64,000 nucleotides of DNA, from assembly GCA_013396915.1 (NCBI GenBank), contig VWZL01000319.1, forward strand, positions 62,001 to 126,000, read 5' to 3'. The notes beneath the pieces were generated by a model, which was given only the letters and a program-made list of their open reading frames with translations, made no database searches and was not told the DNA's origin. This DNA comes from Stercorarius parasiticus. Taxonomy: Eukaryota > Chordata > Aves > Charadriiformes > Stercorariidae. Numbering within the stretch: position 1 is the first letter of the stretch; every line of letters starts with the position of its first letter. The translations under genes were made by a program, and so were the position numbers. This document shows positions 37,275-47,775 of the stretch, piece by piece.

Positions 37275-40200
37275 GAAAGAAAACAAATGTTTAACTATAA
37301 ATCTGTAGCTGCATGCTCTGAATTTCTAGGAATTTCACGAGGTCCCAGTAGTCATTATACTATTTACTACCAGCATATAGCAATCTTAAAATGGCACAGT
37401 TGAAAAAAAAAGTTCCACCAGGAGAAAGAGGAATCTCCATTGTGCATGCCTGAGCAATGCCTGGCAGGTTTGTTTTGGACTAATGGAAAGAGAAAACGAG
37501 AGCGTGTCCCAGAACTCTGTACCTGGAAGGATTTTCCATAAGTGAATTTCCCCCTTCTTTAATAGAAGATATTCGGATCTCTTCAAGAGCTAGGCCTTTT
37601 TCTCTTCTCCCAGAGCAGAATACTGGTGTCAGAAATGCTTTGTCTTAAGTTTTCCCCAAGTAAAGTTTTGATTTTTGTTGAAATGTGTATTTTGGAAATA
37701 AACTTGTATTTTAATGTAAATTTTATTTTCCATTATATCCTCAATTTTTTAATTTAAGAATAGTTCAACATTTAATGTTTTACTTTATTTTGATTTGTAT
37801 GTTATTTTCATAATTTTAAAATTATTCTATTATGTGGATATTTACAGCTGATTGCTTCTAGGAGCAGGTTAACTTTTTCATTTTGTTTTATTATTTAAGT
37901 TCACTTATGACAGGCTGTTTCAATTCCGTTATGCAGCAACTTCTCTTAGTTATTTAAAAATAAAATTATAACTATTATTTACATTATGTTATGGCTATGC
38001 ATATTGGTAACAGTTATTCTCTTTCAGTATTTAATCATGTGCTATACATATACCAATGGGTAGATACAGGTAATATGCAATGAAATACCTACATTCCCAA
38101 AACCTAGAAGTAATTACACTAAATTGGTGGAGAAAATTAGTGGCCTAAATTTGAGAAAATCAATATTCCATTATGAATCTTTTCAGACAACTTGTCCCTT
38201 AGAAATAACCTATTACAGAATATGTCACTTTATCTCACTTTGTAGTGTATTTTTTGGCTTGCCTGCAGCAATAAGAGGTTTAGGTTGCCTTTCTTTAAAT
38301 GTTAATGCAATTTTTATACCATTTTAGGGCACTTTTACTGTCTTAAAGATTTGTTGTAGATGCTTCCAGCAGGTGAAATCTGTTGATCCCTGAAGGCAGA
38401 TATGCATAATCAAGGTGTTTTCATGGATTTCACTTTGTATTTTTCAGGAGTGGATTTGATGTCTAAAGAAAGCATCTTTCTTAATTTGAAATTTCTGGTA
38501 AAATAAACACTTATTTATACATCAGTGCATCGGTTTTAATCCATGTATTTGTCAACACAAGCATTTTCCACAGCAGCTGATGTGTTCCGCAAATTATATG
38601 ATTACATATTAATTGCAAATAGAGAAGACTACTGTTGAACAGGTTTTTATAAGATCAAAAATTTGTTTGTTCTTATTACCTACTTAATATTTTTCATTAC
38701 ATTTCAAATATATCTGGATATATCGAGATATCAAAATATTTTCTCTCAAGAGAATATGGAATATAAATAAGAAAATTTAAGTCAAGATATAGAAAATGTT
38801 ACTTCTTTAGAGAGGACAGGGAATTGTCTTGCAATTAATACTCTGTTGATATATAAACACAGAAATGCATACAGCGCAGTGCCAGTCATACATCACTGCA
38901 AGCAGGTATAAACCATAGCACAGAGAAACAGTGTTCAAGACTTTGTAACAACCCCATGAACTAGCAAATGACAGAAAGTTTACCCCAAAACATTCAGTGT
39001 ACTAAATAAAAGAACCAGCCAGGACCACTAATTGCCAGGAAAGATGAGGAGGAGGGAGCATTTTCTCCAAATTCTCGTATCATTGAGACAATCACAGAGA
39101 GAGAAATGAGAACAGTGATTGATATATACATATATCATCATATACACATATATCATCACTGTTGTCACATTTTTAATGAGAACAGAACACATATATATAA
39201 AACAAACAAACAAACAATCAGAAAATGCCTTTTCCAAAAGTAGACAGAAAATAATTTGTAGGTTTATACTGTAGGAGTAAGAAACACACATTTGTTTATT
39301 ACATCTACTATAGAGCAGCCTTGACCTACTTAAGTAAAGATCACATAAAATCAGTGAGAGTAAAAACACATGCTAATGTTTAATAGCAATGATGAAACAA
39401 TAATTTTCTAGCGTTTACTACTTGGAAGTTCTTCAAACATGATTTTCAACAGAACTTAAGGAGAGACAATCAGTATCCTTGGTCCTCCTCGAGTTTTGTG
39501 AGAAACAGTTTACCCCATCAGTAAGAGGGCTCAGTTCTCCCCATGTCAGAAGGCATTTGAAAGCCATTCTCCTGCCCTAATCTCCTTCTGGTGCAGTGGG
39601 GGTTGCTGCATGTCTAGGAGTCTTCATAGGTCATGGACCAAATTTGGCTTTCTCCTTTCTATGTTTTTAGTAAGAAAGGTAGTGGGACGAGAAGACAGTC
39701 TTTTGAATGGAGCAGTGGCATCCCTGTTTCTCTTTGCTGCTGTAGAGATGCAGAAAAGCAGAAGGGAAGAGGACTGATGAGGGAAAACAGTGAGTTTTGG
39801 TTCAATATACATACAGTGACAAAGGTGGTCACAAATTCCCCTTCTAAATGCTTTTCCACTGAAGAACAATGATTTACCAGATTTGTAACATGCCTCAGTG
39901 TAGGTCTTTTTTAACTGACATTGCCCAAACTCTGCCGTATTGCTTGCAAGTGTCTCCACCAATCTCCCCACTGTTCGACTTGCAAATCTGATCTGCTCAC
40001 TAGCCCTGGCTTCTGAGTGCCTTGCTTTGCCCTGCCTTTGCTGATTTGGATCTGGACACCATGTAGTGCCTAGAGAATACCACCAGAGGAACTGGTGTTG
40101 ACTTGGCCATCCAAGACTTGTATGATACGTCTGTTCTATTTAAATAAACAGTGCCAGTGGGTTCGATCACCTTCTCAAGCACAACTCTTCATGACCTCAT

Positions 40201-43044
40201 TGATGCAGGTTTGGCTTGTGAAACAAATATTCTCCCAGACGTTGCCTGAGCCTGTCTCAGGGATGACACAGGGATAACAGGAGCTACCTGTTTTGGAAGG
40301 GAAGACACTTTGCCAAATGGAGACAAGACACACCGTGGTCTTGGTGAGGGACATCTCATTCACTAGTACAGACATACCCTTAAGGCTCACTGCTCCAGGA
40401 TACTCAGGGGATGAATAGTGCTTGATTCCCCAGTTATTCTAATATTTTTTCTCTTTTAAATAAACTGTTCCCTAATTAAATATAACTTACTTTCCTCATC
40501 AGTCTCCTTATAAATCACTCTAAGGCTAGATATATACCACACTCAGCAGAGGTAGCTGTGGCACCTGCAGGCATACTAAAGTTGCCTGTATCTCACCAGC
40601 TGAAGTATCGAAAAAACATATATACATCAGGACCTCCTATATGCACACTGGCTTAAATTGGGACGAGTTTGTTGCTGTCAGAACTCAAGATAGCTTGATT
40701 ACTAAAAACCTTTTTTGGTTACAGATGTGACATACCTTTAGAATGCAAAGGAGTAAAATTAACATAAAATTATTAAATAGAATTATTTTCAAATTTTACT
40801 TGAAATGTGCTCAGCATCTAAAGAGGTACCATAGAGCATAATTTAAACATATAACCTAGCAGCCTTAGTACAGAGCAGTAAATTCGTGAGATCTCTCCTT
40901 GGCTCTGATACAAATTTCCTCTGGTGTTGCTTCATTCACTCACCCTAGCTGACTTCCACTATCATGGAAATGATACAAGATACAAACAGGGTTTATTATA
41001 ATAGCATCACAGGTATTTATGAAAAACAATTTGCTATAACTTTTGCTTTCCCAAGTAGTTTACAAACATCTTTACTACAACTTTACTAAAGTACTAAAGT
41101 ACTACTACTGTACTTTACTACAACTGTTAAAAATTACATTAGTTTGTGCCCTGTAATATTTGCACTTTCTGGTCTCCACATATTTTCCCTATAGTATGAA
41201 ATAATGAAAAAAACTTGTTTGAGGAAATAAATGAAAACTGAAGCTTATGCATTGAAGCAATCACTTGAAAACTCATGCTATTGCATGTCGATTATGTTCA
41301 ATAACAGGCTTAATAGTTAAAATAATACAAACCCACTTTTTTTAGGTTTTATGCTACAGGCATGAGAGTCTGTAAAACATCAGAGGCAAAACTCCCTGTA
41401 TATAAGCCAACTACGTTTTTGAGAATTCTCCTCAATTAAATTGCATCAATCACAGAGACTGCTGCAGGTACCATAAATAACTACTTGTGATATAAACTTC
41501 AGATTAGTTTTTTCATGGTTTCTTTTCTAATTTTTAATCCTAGTGTCTGATCTGGTATTTTTCACTGTCTTAACCCTAGAAAAAACGTTCTGTGTTAGAC
41601 TTTACAGCTTTAGAGTGATTAAACAGCCTTTTAGTGGTCTGAATCACCACAACTGGGGGCTAAAATTTTGATTCTGGGTTACCCTCAGTCTATGTGTCTC
41701 ATGGAGTGAGTTAGCTCTGAACGCAAATGTTGTCTGCAACACATAGTGAGACTCAAGGCTGAAGGGACGAACTCTGGCATGGAGTAGGCAAGGTCAGCCT
41801 CAGGTTTGTCTTGTGGAATTAAATTGCATAGACTTGTTTTGGGACTGGGCTTTTATCTCTGCAGCTGGTCAGCTCAGAGGGACTACTATCACCAGTCAGT
41901 AGCAGAAGGCAGAAGGCTGGCACATGAGTTTCCTCGCAGTGCCTGGATACTGCTTGTTAATGCTTTGGCTGGGGATCTGTCACATTTCCTGCTCCTTCTC
42001 TCCAACGTCCAACACTGAACATACATCTCCATGAGCAACCTGTCTGGACAGATCATCTGTTGTCTGTCTTACTCATGGCTGGATTTTTTTCTTCTTGTTT
42101 TTTCACTCCTTCAAAAGCAGATACTTTTGACTTGAATTGACCTGAGGTACAGTTGCTGTTACTTTACTCCTCTGTTCTTAAGTCAAAATTAGACAAAATA
42201 TAACAGGTGTGAATAAGTAAAAAAAAAGTATGGACTTCGGCTTGAATATCTTGACAATTGTGAGGAGCTAGAAAGAACAGAAGGTAAACCTCTGCGGTGA
42301 GGGAAAACAGTCTCTTTAAAAGCTGTAATTATCCACTATGTTTTTTTATCTGAAGACAATTTTTGCAAGAGACTTCATTATTGAATGTCCCCAGACTTTC
42401 AGTGTAAGCCTCTAAAGCTACTTATATTCATCCGTATTCTTCATTCCAGGGATGTACATAATGTCATCAAAATTTAAAAGCAAGCAAAAGTATTTTTGGA
42501 GGAATATAATTTCTCTGTAGTATGTCAGGGACTTTATCTTTTTAAACTTATGACTGAGAAACTTTGGAAGAAAAAGAGATTTTATCTGCAAATTCAGTTG
42601 TAGTTTCTAAGGCTTTTCAAAATCTATTTCCTAACATCCATGGACTACTTTTCTTCAACCACCTTCTCAGACATAGAAATCTTATTGTAACCTTATCTTT
42701 CCTTTAATCATATAATTTTTGATCTTAATTCCCTTCATTCTTACTTTTACTTTTCAATCAACCATTTGGCTCATGCAGCCACCTGGGACATAGGAATTTA
42801 TAAGGACAGGTGAAGATGTCTGCCAAATCATTTAAAAAGCCTCATTACTTCTCTTTCCCTTTTTCCCAACGTTCACCCTTCCCAAGGTATATTCTGCTGC
42901 TGTCTTCAACCATCTCTATAAAATATCCACTGTGATCTTAAAAACTCTGGCACACTCTGTCAAGCCATCTGGATTTTTTGTATCTTGTCACGTTCAAGAT
43001 TCATAAGGGTTAAAGAAGACCATTACTGTGTCATAATGAAATGT
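37275..43044. other. AT-rich non-coding DNA, no gene seen
   Basis: No gene is recognised. Blocks at 39990-40420 and 41740-42060 are somewhat GC-richer with openings of 60-71 codons, none with a known motif. Small repeats are listed separately. Confidence 0.65.
39128..39217. repeat. AT microsatellite-like tract and (AAAC)n
   Basis: The 13-mer acatatatcatca occurs at 39128 and again at 39146 within a TATA/CATA-rich stretch. About 40 bases further on lies an (AAAC)n run at 39199-39217. Confidence 0.8.
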
Positions 43045-43640
43045 TTTGTAAAATCTAATCTGAACCTCCCCTGACACAAATTTGAGACATTCCCACCCAT
43101 CTCATCACTGGATACCAGAGGGAAGAGCTCAGCACCTCCCTCTCCACTTCCTCTTCTCAGGAAGCTGTGGAGAGTAATGAGGTCATCCCTCATTCTCCTT
43201 CTCTACAAACTAATTGATTAAAATGTTGAACAGAGCACCGAGCACTGAGGAACACCACCGGTGACTGGTCGCCAGACAGATGTAGCCCCATTCACTACAT
43301 CCTTTTGAGCTCTGCCTTTCAGCCAGCTCTTCACCCAGCGCACCCTGAACCTGCTCATTTCACAGCTGGATGACTTGTCCAGAAGGATGCTAAGAGGGAC
43401 GGTATCAAAAGCCCTACTAAAATCCAGAACAACACCCTCTGCCTTCCTGTCATCCACTAGGCAGGTGATTGTATTGTAAAAGGATATCAAATTATTTCAA
43501 CAGGACTTTCCCTTCATGAACCCATGTTGACTCTGCCTGATGATTGTATTGTCCTTTAAATGCCTTTTGACAGCATCCAGGATTATCTTCTCCACAACTT
43601 TTCCACGTACTGACATTAGATGAAGAGGTTTGTCATTTTT
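43045..43640 (-). mobile_element. CR1 retrotransposon fragment with reverse transcriptase core, internally deleted
   Basis: On the minus strand the element starts within the reverse transcriptase domain. The first frame (to 43497) reads 'GKVVEKIILDAVKRHLKDN' and 'QSQHGFMKGKSC'. After a frameshift the second (43490-43218) reads 'MISFYNTITCLVDDRKAEGV', 'VLDFSRAFDTVP' and 'WRPVTGGVPQCSVL'. These match the finger and palm motifs of CR1 ORF2, including the first catalytic Asp (LDFSRAFDTV). The sequence then jumps at about 43195-43215 straight to the end of ORF2 (aggagaatgagggatgacct...). The roughly 0.5-0.6 kb that normally carries the YADD catalytic motif is therefore missing. The 3' end is also lost: the text fades near 43045 with no CR1 tail. 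The element is inactive. Confidence 0.92.
43218..43640 (-). pseudogene. CR1 ORF2 reverse transcriptase remnant
   Basis: This is the coding part of the element above. In the family this protein copies CR1 RNA into DNA at the nick made by its own endonuclease. Here only the part from the 'GKV' finger motif to 'GVPQ.SVL' is left, split by a frameshift near 43493 and ended by a stop after 'CSVLCSTF'. In 'GVPQCSVL' the usual Gly is Cys. The endonuclease, the YADD site and the thumb are absent, so no activity is possible. Confidence 0.9.
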
Positions 43641-44254
43641 TTGGAACATAAATAAACATATGATGTCACAATTGAGTAAGACCTTGATATTACTAGAGTT
43701 CATTTTTTATCTTTTATGCTGCTTAAATATTATGAGTGAGAAGATTATTATTACCTATTTAATACCTAATTGGGTTTGGTGACCACATCAGTTTACTTTC
43801 TTACATTTTCTTAAATTATAATTTTATAATAATGGATAGTAATAAACATTGGAAACTTGCTAAAATAATGATAGTGTAACTGCAGGACAGCTGTAGTTTA
43901 ATGGGCTTGATGTATTCTGGCCTATGTTTCTTCTACTCTGCACCGACATTCATCTGTTTCAACTGTATTTAAAACCAAAAAACTATTATAATAAAAAAAT
44001 CCCCTAAGCTACTGCCCATCAGGCCCAAGCAAGGCTGCAAAGGGGGGTCCTGGTGCTGGGCTGTGCTGCTCAGCAAGAGCTTGACTTTCTCCAGTGCCAA
44101 TCTGTGCTGACACAGCAACGTCCCTGCAAGCACTGGGGGCTGTTGCCAGGCCAGTGCCGTGACAACCCAGCATCCCATTCTGACCTCAGTGGTCGTGTGG
44201 GTGTGTGTGGCATGGGGGAAGGGCACTAGCAACTTTCCCCAGTACATCCATGGC
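43641..44254. other. Non-coding spacer between CR1 fragments
   Basis: AT-rich up to about 43990, then clearly GC-richer to 44254. The GC-rich part may be a further diverged piece of the CR1 copy that follows, or of another element, but no motif confirms it. The minus-strand opening at 43969-44286 has no recognisable domain. Confidence 0.55.
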
Positions 44255-44590
44255 AGTTTCTTACTGGGGACCCTAGACCTGGGCACAGCACTTATTAGAG
44301 GGGAAGTGTCACATCCCTCCAGCTGCTGGCAATGCTTTGCCTAGTGCAGCCCAGGGTACCACTCGTCACCTTTGTGGCAAGGGCACCTTGTCTCCTAGTC
44401 AACTTGGTGTCCATCAGGACCCTCAGGTCCTTTTATGCCAAGCTGCTTTCCAGCAGCTTTACCAGGCTGGTTTTGGTCACGAGTACTTATGGATGTTTCC
44501 CTGGGTGCTTTGTGCCTGTAGCGGTGCCATCTACAGTCGGTCCCACTCTGCAGGACTCCTTGTGCCATTGCCTTCAGGGTTAGAAGGGCA
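44255..44590 (-). mobile_element. Diverged CR1 fragment (ORF2 C-terminal region)
   Basis: Read on the plus strand this shows, in inverted orientation, text known from CR1 ORF2: 'ctggcaatgctttgcctagt', 'gcagcccagggtaccactcg', 'gcaagggcaccttgtctcc', 'aacttggtgtccatcaggac' and 'ccaagctgctttccagcag'. These encode, on the minus strand, the segment around 'MSQQ..LAAKKA' and '[13 protein letters not shown]'. Both ends are ragged and there is no 3' tail, so it is a broken piece, older than the copies at 16382 and 36781. Confidence 0.8.
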
Positions 44591-45126
44591 TGTTTTCTTC
44601 GATCAAATCAGTGGTCCGAGTGGAAAAGCTCTCTCTTGTTATGGGTCAGGGCGAGAGAGGATGCACCTTGGCAGCAGAGTCCAGAGATGGAGTTTATGCA
44701 GAACTTTTTAACACCAACTTTATTCTTCTGCACATAACACCTGGGTAGAAGGTAGTGGTTGGCATTCTCATGGAAAACTAGAGAGGAGTTTTCCTTTGCT
44801 GGCTGCAATAGAAACAGCAGCTGCATAGCTGCCTTCCTGAGTGAGCAGCTGTCTGCAGAACCCCAGTGTCTCAAAGATGGGGAAGGGGAAAATCCAAGAA
44901 GCAGAGCAGACCTGAATAGTGCAACCCAGGGATTTCCTGCCCACTTCCCACTCTTCCTGGGATGCTTTAGACAATTGGTGGAAAGAACAAACTTTCTGCC
45001 TGCTCGAGCCAGACCTGTTGTCTCTTTCCTCTGACTATAGGCAGCAAAGTAAGAAGAAGCTAAAAAATTAAACCCAAGCTGTTATGTGGGTTTGCCTTGA
45101 CATTTTCTCTAAGGAGAAGATGGAAA
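44591..45126. other. GC-elevated non-coding DNA of unknown origin
   Basis: This block is GC-richer than the surroundings and has several openings of 66-91 codons on both strands, none recognisable. It lies between a CR1 fragment and a microsatellite. It may derive from an old LTR element, but I found no terminal TG/CA pair or other decisive mark. Confidence 0.5.
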
Positions 45127-45189
45127 GGAAGGAAGGAAGGAAGGAAGGAAGGAAGGAAGGAAGGAAGGAAGGAAGGAAGGAAGGAAGGA
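45127..45189. repeat. (GGAA)n microsatellite
   Basis: Sixty-three bases of uninterrupted GGAA units, nearly 16 copies. One base change (ggac) ends it. The long Gly/Lys/Arg or Ser/Phe/Leu openings across it on each strand are artefacts. GGAA is the core of ETS-factor sites, but nothing here shows use as such. Confidence 0.98.
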
Positions 45190-45194
45190 CGGAG

Positions 45195-45195
<1 letters not shown>

Positions 45196-45249
<54 letters not shown>
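45196..45249. repeat. (GAAA)n microsatellite
   Basis: Fifty-four bases of uninterrupted GAAA units, about 13 copies, only six bases after the GGAA array. Together they form a compound purine-only tract of over 120 bases, broken by a single C at 45190. Confidence 0.98.
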
Positions 45250-45873
45250 GCGAGCAACACTGTCTGTAAGCCCTGTAGGAACAGGGCTAGGAAAGAGTTT
45301 AAAGGATTGCAATGCCTCCTCCTCATGCCACTCATGTTTGCAAAGATTGTCTGAAGAAGGACATATTGGATGGATGAAAAGTGATATAGGGGGGCACACA
45401 TATTTTATCTTTGCATCTGCCACTGGCATTTTACAAGGGTTTCCCGGCACCATTTGACCTGGCTTTTTTGACTCCACCTTTCCATCAGTCCCTTGCCATG
45501 TATTCTTCTTCAAAGCAAAGCCTCACCCCTTTCTGCTGCAAAAGAAAGGCAACACCATGTTCAGGACCCAGACACAAGTATGGACCTTCTTGTCACTTAA
45601 CAGCTGAGCACAGGGCTAATGGGAAGGTAGAGGAGATAAGTGGATTACTTGGACCTGTTTCTGTTTTCTAAAATCCTGTGTGTGCTATCATTGGTACTTG
45701 CCTTACTGAGGGAGACAAGAATGTGGAAGAACTTAAAATGAATCATTTTCTAGATACTATTTAGGAAGATGAATATACTTTGCTAACTCTGATAATAATT
45801 TGATGTAGGTGTATGTAGGAGAATGCATGATTTAAGTATGACCATAGCTTTTGCAGCTGTGTGATCAAAGTTG
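45250..45873. other. Non-coding DNA, no gene seen
   Basis: Nothing is recognised between the microsatellite and the GGAAT array. The opening at 45411-45671 (plus) has no motif. Confidence 0.6.
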
Positions 45874-45933
45874 AATAGAAAGGAATGGAATGGAATGGAA
45901 AGGAATGGAATGGAATGGAATGGAATAGAATAG
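45874..45933. repeat. (GGAAT)n array at a CR1 3' end
   Basis: About ten pentamers of the GGAAT/AGAAT type directly abut the 3' end of the following minus-strand CR1. CR1 elements end in short tandem units, so the array probably grew by slippage from that tail (ATTCT/ATTCC on the element's strand). Confidence 0.9.
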
Positions 45934-46772
45934 TTATAGTTGAAAGGAACCTACAATGATCATCTAGTAGAAGTGCCTGACCAGTTCAGCGCTGACCAAA
46001 AGTTAAAGCATGCTGTTAAGGGCATTGTCCAAATGCCTCCTAAACACTGACAGTCATGGGACATTGACCACCTCTCTAGGAAGCCTGTTGCAGTGTTTGA
46101 CCACCCTCTCAGTAAAGAAATGCTTGCTGATGTCCAGCCTAAACCTCCCTTGGCACATATTTGAACCATTCCCACATTTTCTGTCACTGGATACCAGGGA
46201 GAAGAGATCAGCACCTCCCTCTCCACTCCTCAGGAAGTTGTAAAGAACAATAAGGTCATCCCTCTTCCTTCTTTTCTCCAAGCTAGACAAACCGAAAGTC
46301 CTTAGCCGTTCCAGCCCCTTCCCCAGCTTTGTTCGTTGCATTCGAGTACCTTCACATCTTACTTAAATTGCGAGACCCAACTGCATACAGTACTCAAGGT
46401 GAATATGCGGAATACAGTGGGATAATCACCTCTTTTGACCAACTGGTGACATTGTGTTTGATGCACCCCAGGATGTGGTTTGCCCTCTTGGCTGCCAGGG
46501 CACACTGCTAACTCTCATCGAGCCTGTTGTTGACTAGCATGCCCAGATCCCTTTCTGCAGGGCTGTTCTCCATCCACTCCACTCCCAATTTATACTTGTG
46601 CCTGGCGTCACTGTCTCCCAGGTGCAGAATCTGACGTTTAGTCTTTTCAAATTTCATGCCATTGAAAATTGCCTAATGGTCCAATATAACATTCTTCTGC
46701 AGGGTCTCTCGTCCCTTGAGAAAGTCAATAGAACCTCCCAGTTTAGCATCATCATCAGTAGTATTGTCACAA
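45934..46772 (-). mobile_element. CR1 retrotransposon, 5'-truncated, with dead ORF2 C-terminus
   Basis: This minus-strand copy of about 840 bp has an intact 3' end (next to the GGAAT array). Its ORF2 C-terminal frame, 46341-46054, reads '[20 protein letters not shown]', '[17 protein letters not shown]', '[19 protein letters not shown]' and '[12 protein letters not shown]'. Further upstream the text for 'RHKYKLGVEW..' and 'ERDLGMLVNNRLDES' is present in inverted form but interrupted by stops. The right edge (gtttagcatcatcatcagta, about 46740) falls just downstream of the catalytic core of the reverse transcriptase. This is another CR1 subfamily than the copies at 16382, 36781 and 63525, shown by its pentamer tail and different 3' UTR. 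Confidence 0.95.
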
Positions 46773-47019
46773 TTATTTTATAATAATTTATAATAAAAGA
46801 ATAGCATTAAATATCATTATTATATAATATTTTAAAAATTGTTTCCTCATCGTCCTCTTTCTCATCGTCTGCTAATCAGACTAATTCTATCACCAAGAAT
46901 GACTAGTAATAACATTTTAGAAAGAATATAAGAACAAGCTAAGTGTTTTGGTATATTTTTGTGTTACACTTCCCTGAACTCTACTGATTGGTCTGTGTAA
47001 GATAGTGATGAGAGTTGCT
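46773..47019. other. Short non-coding spacer
   Basis: AT-rich text between two CR1 copies; nothing is recognised. Confidence 0.6.
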
Positions 47020-47775
47020 GAGCTACATGTATTTAATAACTCTTGGTAGCTCTTCTTCTATTAATGTTCATGATTGCTTTTGAACTCATATAAAATTTTT
47101 CATGCACAATATTTTATTGCAGTGAATTCCATTACTTAACTATGCTTTATGTGGAAAAGTCTTTTTCAGATTTATATCTGATAATTTCATCTGCTGCCTC
47201 CTGTTTCTTAAATTATAAGACACTGCAAAAAAAAAAATAAATCTGTTTTAACTTTTCCGGGACATTTGTGGTTTGATATATCTTTATCATATTAAAAATT
47301 ATTTAACACTTTCCTAACATGACAAAAATGCAGTGATTTTAATCATTACTTTTATGGAAACTCTTCTTTTTTTGGTCATCCTGTTGCCTTTCTCTATAAC
47401 TTTACCAAGTTTTTTTTTTCTTTTTTTTTTTTAAGNNNNNNNNTTTTTTTTTTGTTTTTAATCATGGAAACAGAAATAAACACAAATTCATGTTCCAGGA
47501 ACACTGTGTGTTCTACAGTGCCACAACATTGTTTTCTGATTAGTTCTCCATTCCTTTCCTAATAAATCCTAATACTCAATTTGCTTGTTTGACTGCTTCT
47601 GAACATTAAGATGATTACTCTGTTTTCATAGAATAATGTATTATAACTCTGAGATCTCTTTCCTCTGTAGTACAAGCTAGTTCAGAGTCCTTCACTGTGC
47701 ATACAAAGTTAGAATTGCTTTTCTCCTTATTTTTTCCCCATGAGTATCACTAACAATACTACTGTTCAGCCTGTG
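47020..47775 (-). mobile_element. Ancient, strongly diverged CR1 (CR1-L3-like)
   Basis: Read on the plus strand, a series of short blocks follows the order of the inverted ORF2 end of old amniote CR1 elements: 'gcagtgaattccattactta' (47122), 'aactatgctttatgtggaaa' (47138), 'catctgctgcctcctgtttc' (47189), 'tatctttatcat' (47278), 'gttgcctttctctataactt' (47383), 'ttgcttgtttgactgcttct' (47580), 'gagatctctttcctctgtag' (47651) and an 'agttagaattgcttttctcc' block (47708). The order and spacing are kept although the bases are heavily changed, and no frame survives. It is much older than the other CR1 copies in the window. An assembly gap (47436-47443) lies inside it. Family name is inference from recall; the CR1 class itself is well supported. 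Confidence 0.75.
47436..47443. other. Assembly gap (8 N)
   Basis: Eight N lie between two long T-runs, so the true length of the poly(T) tract is not known. Confidence 0.99.

Noticed and set aside
39624..39971. 115-codon minus-strand frame with shorter overlapping frames
   Set aside because: No domain, and several frames are open at once on both strands, which points to local composition and not to coding.
45060..45513. Long frames across the microsatellite with repeated Lys/Arg/Glu or Ser/Phe/Leu
   Set aside because: Tetranucleotide arrays stay open in several frames; these are low-complexity artefacts.
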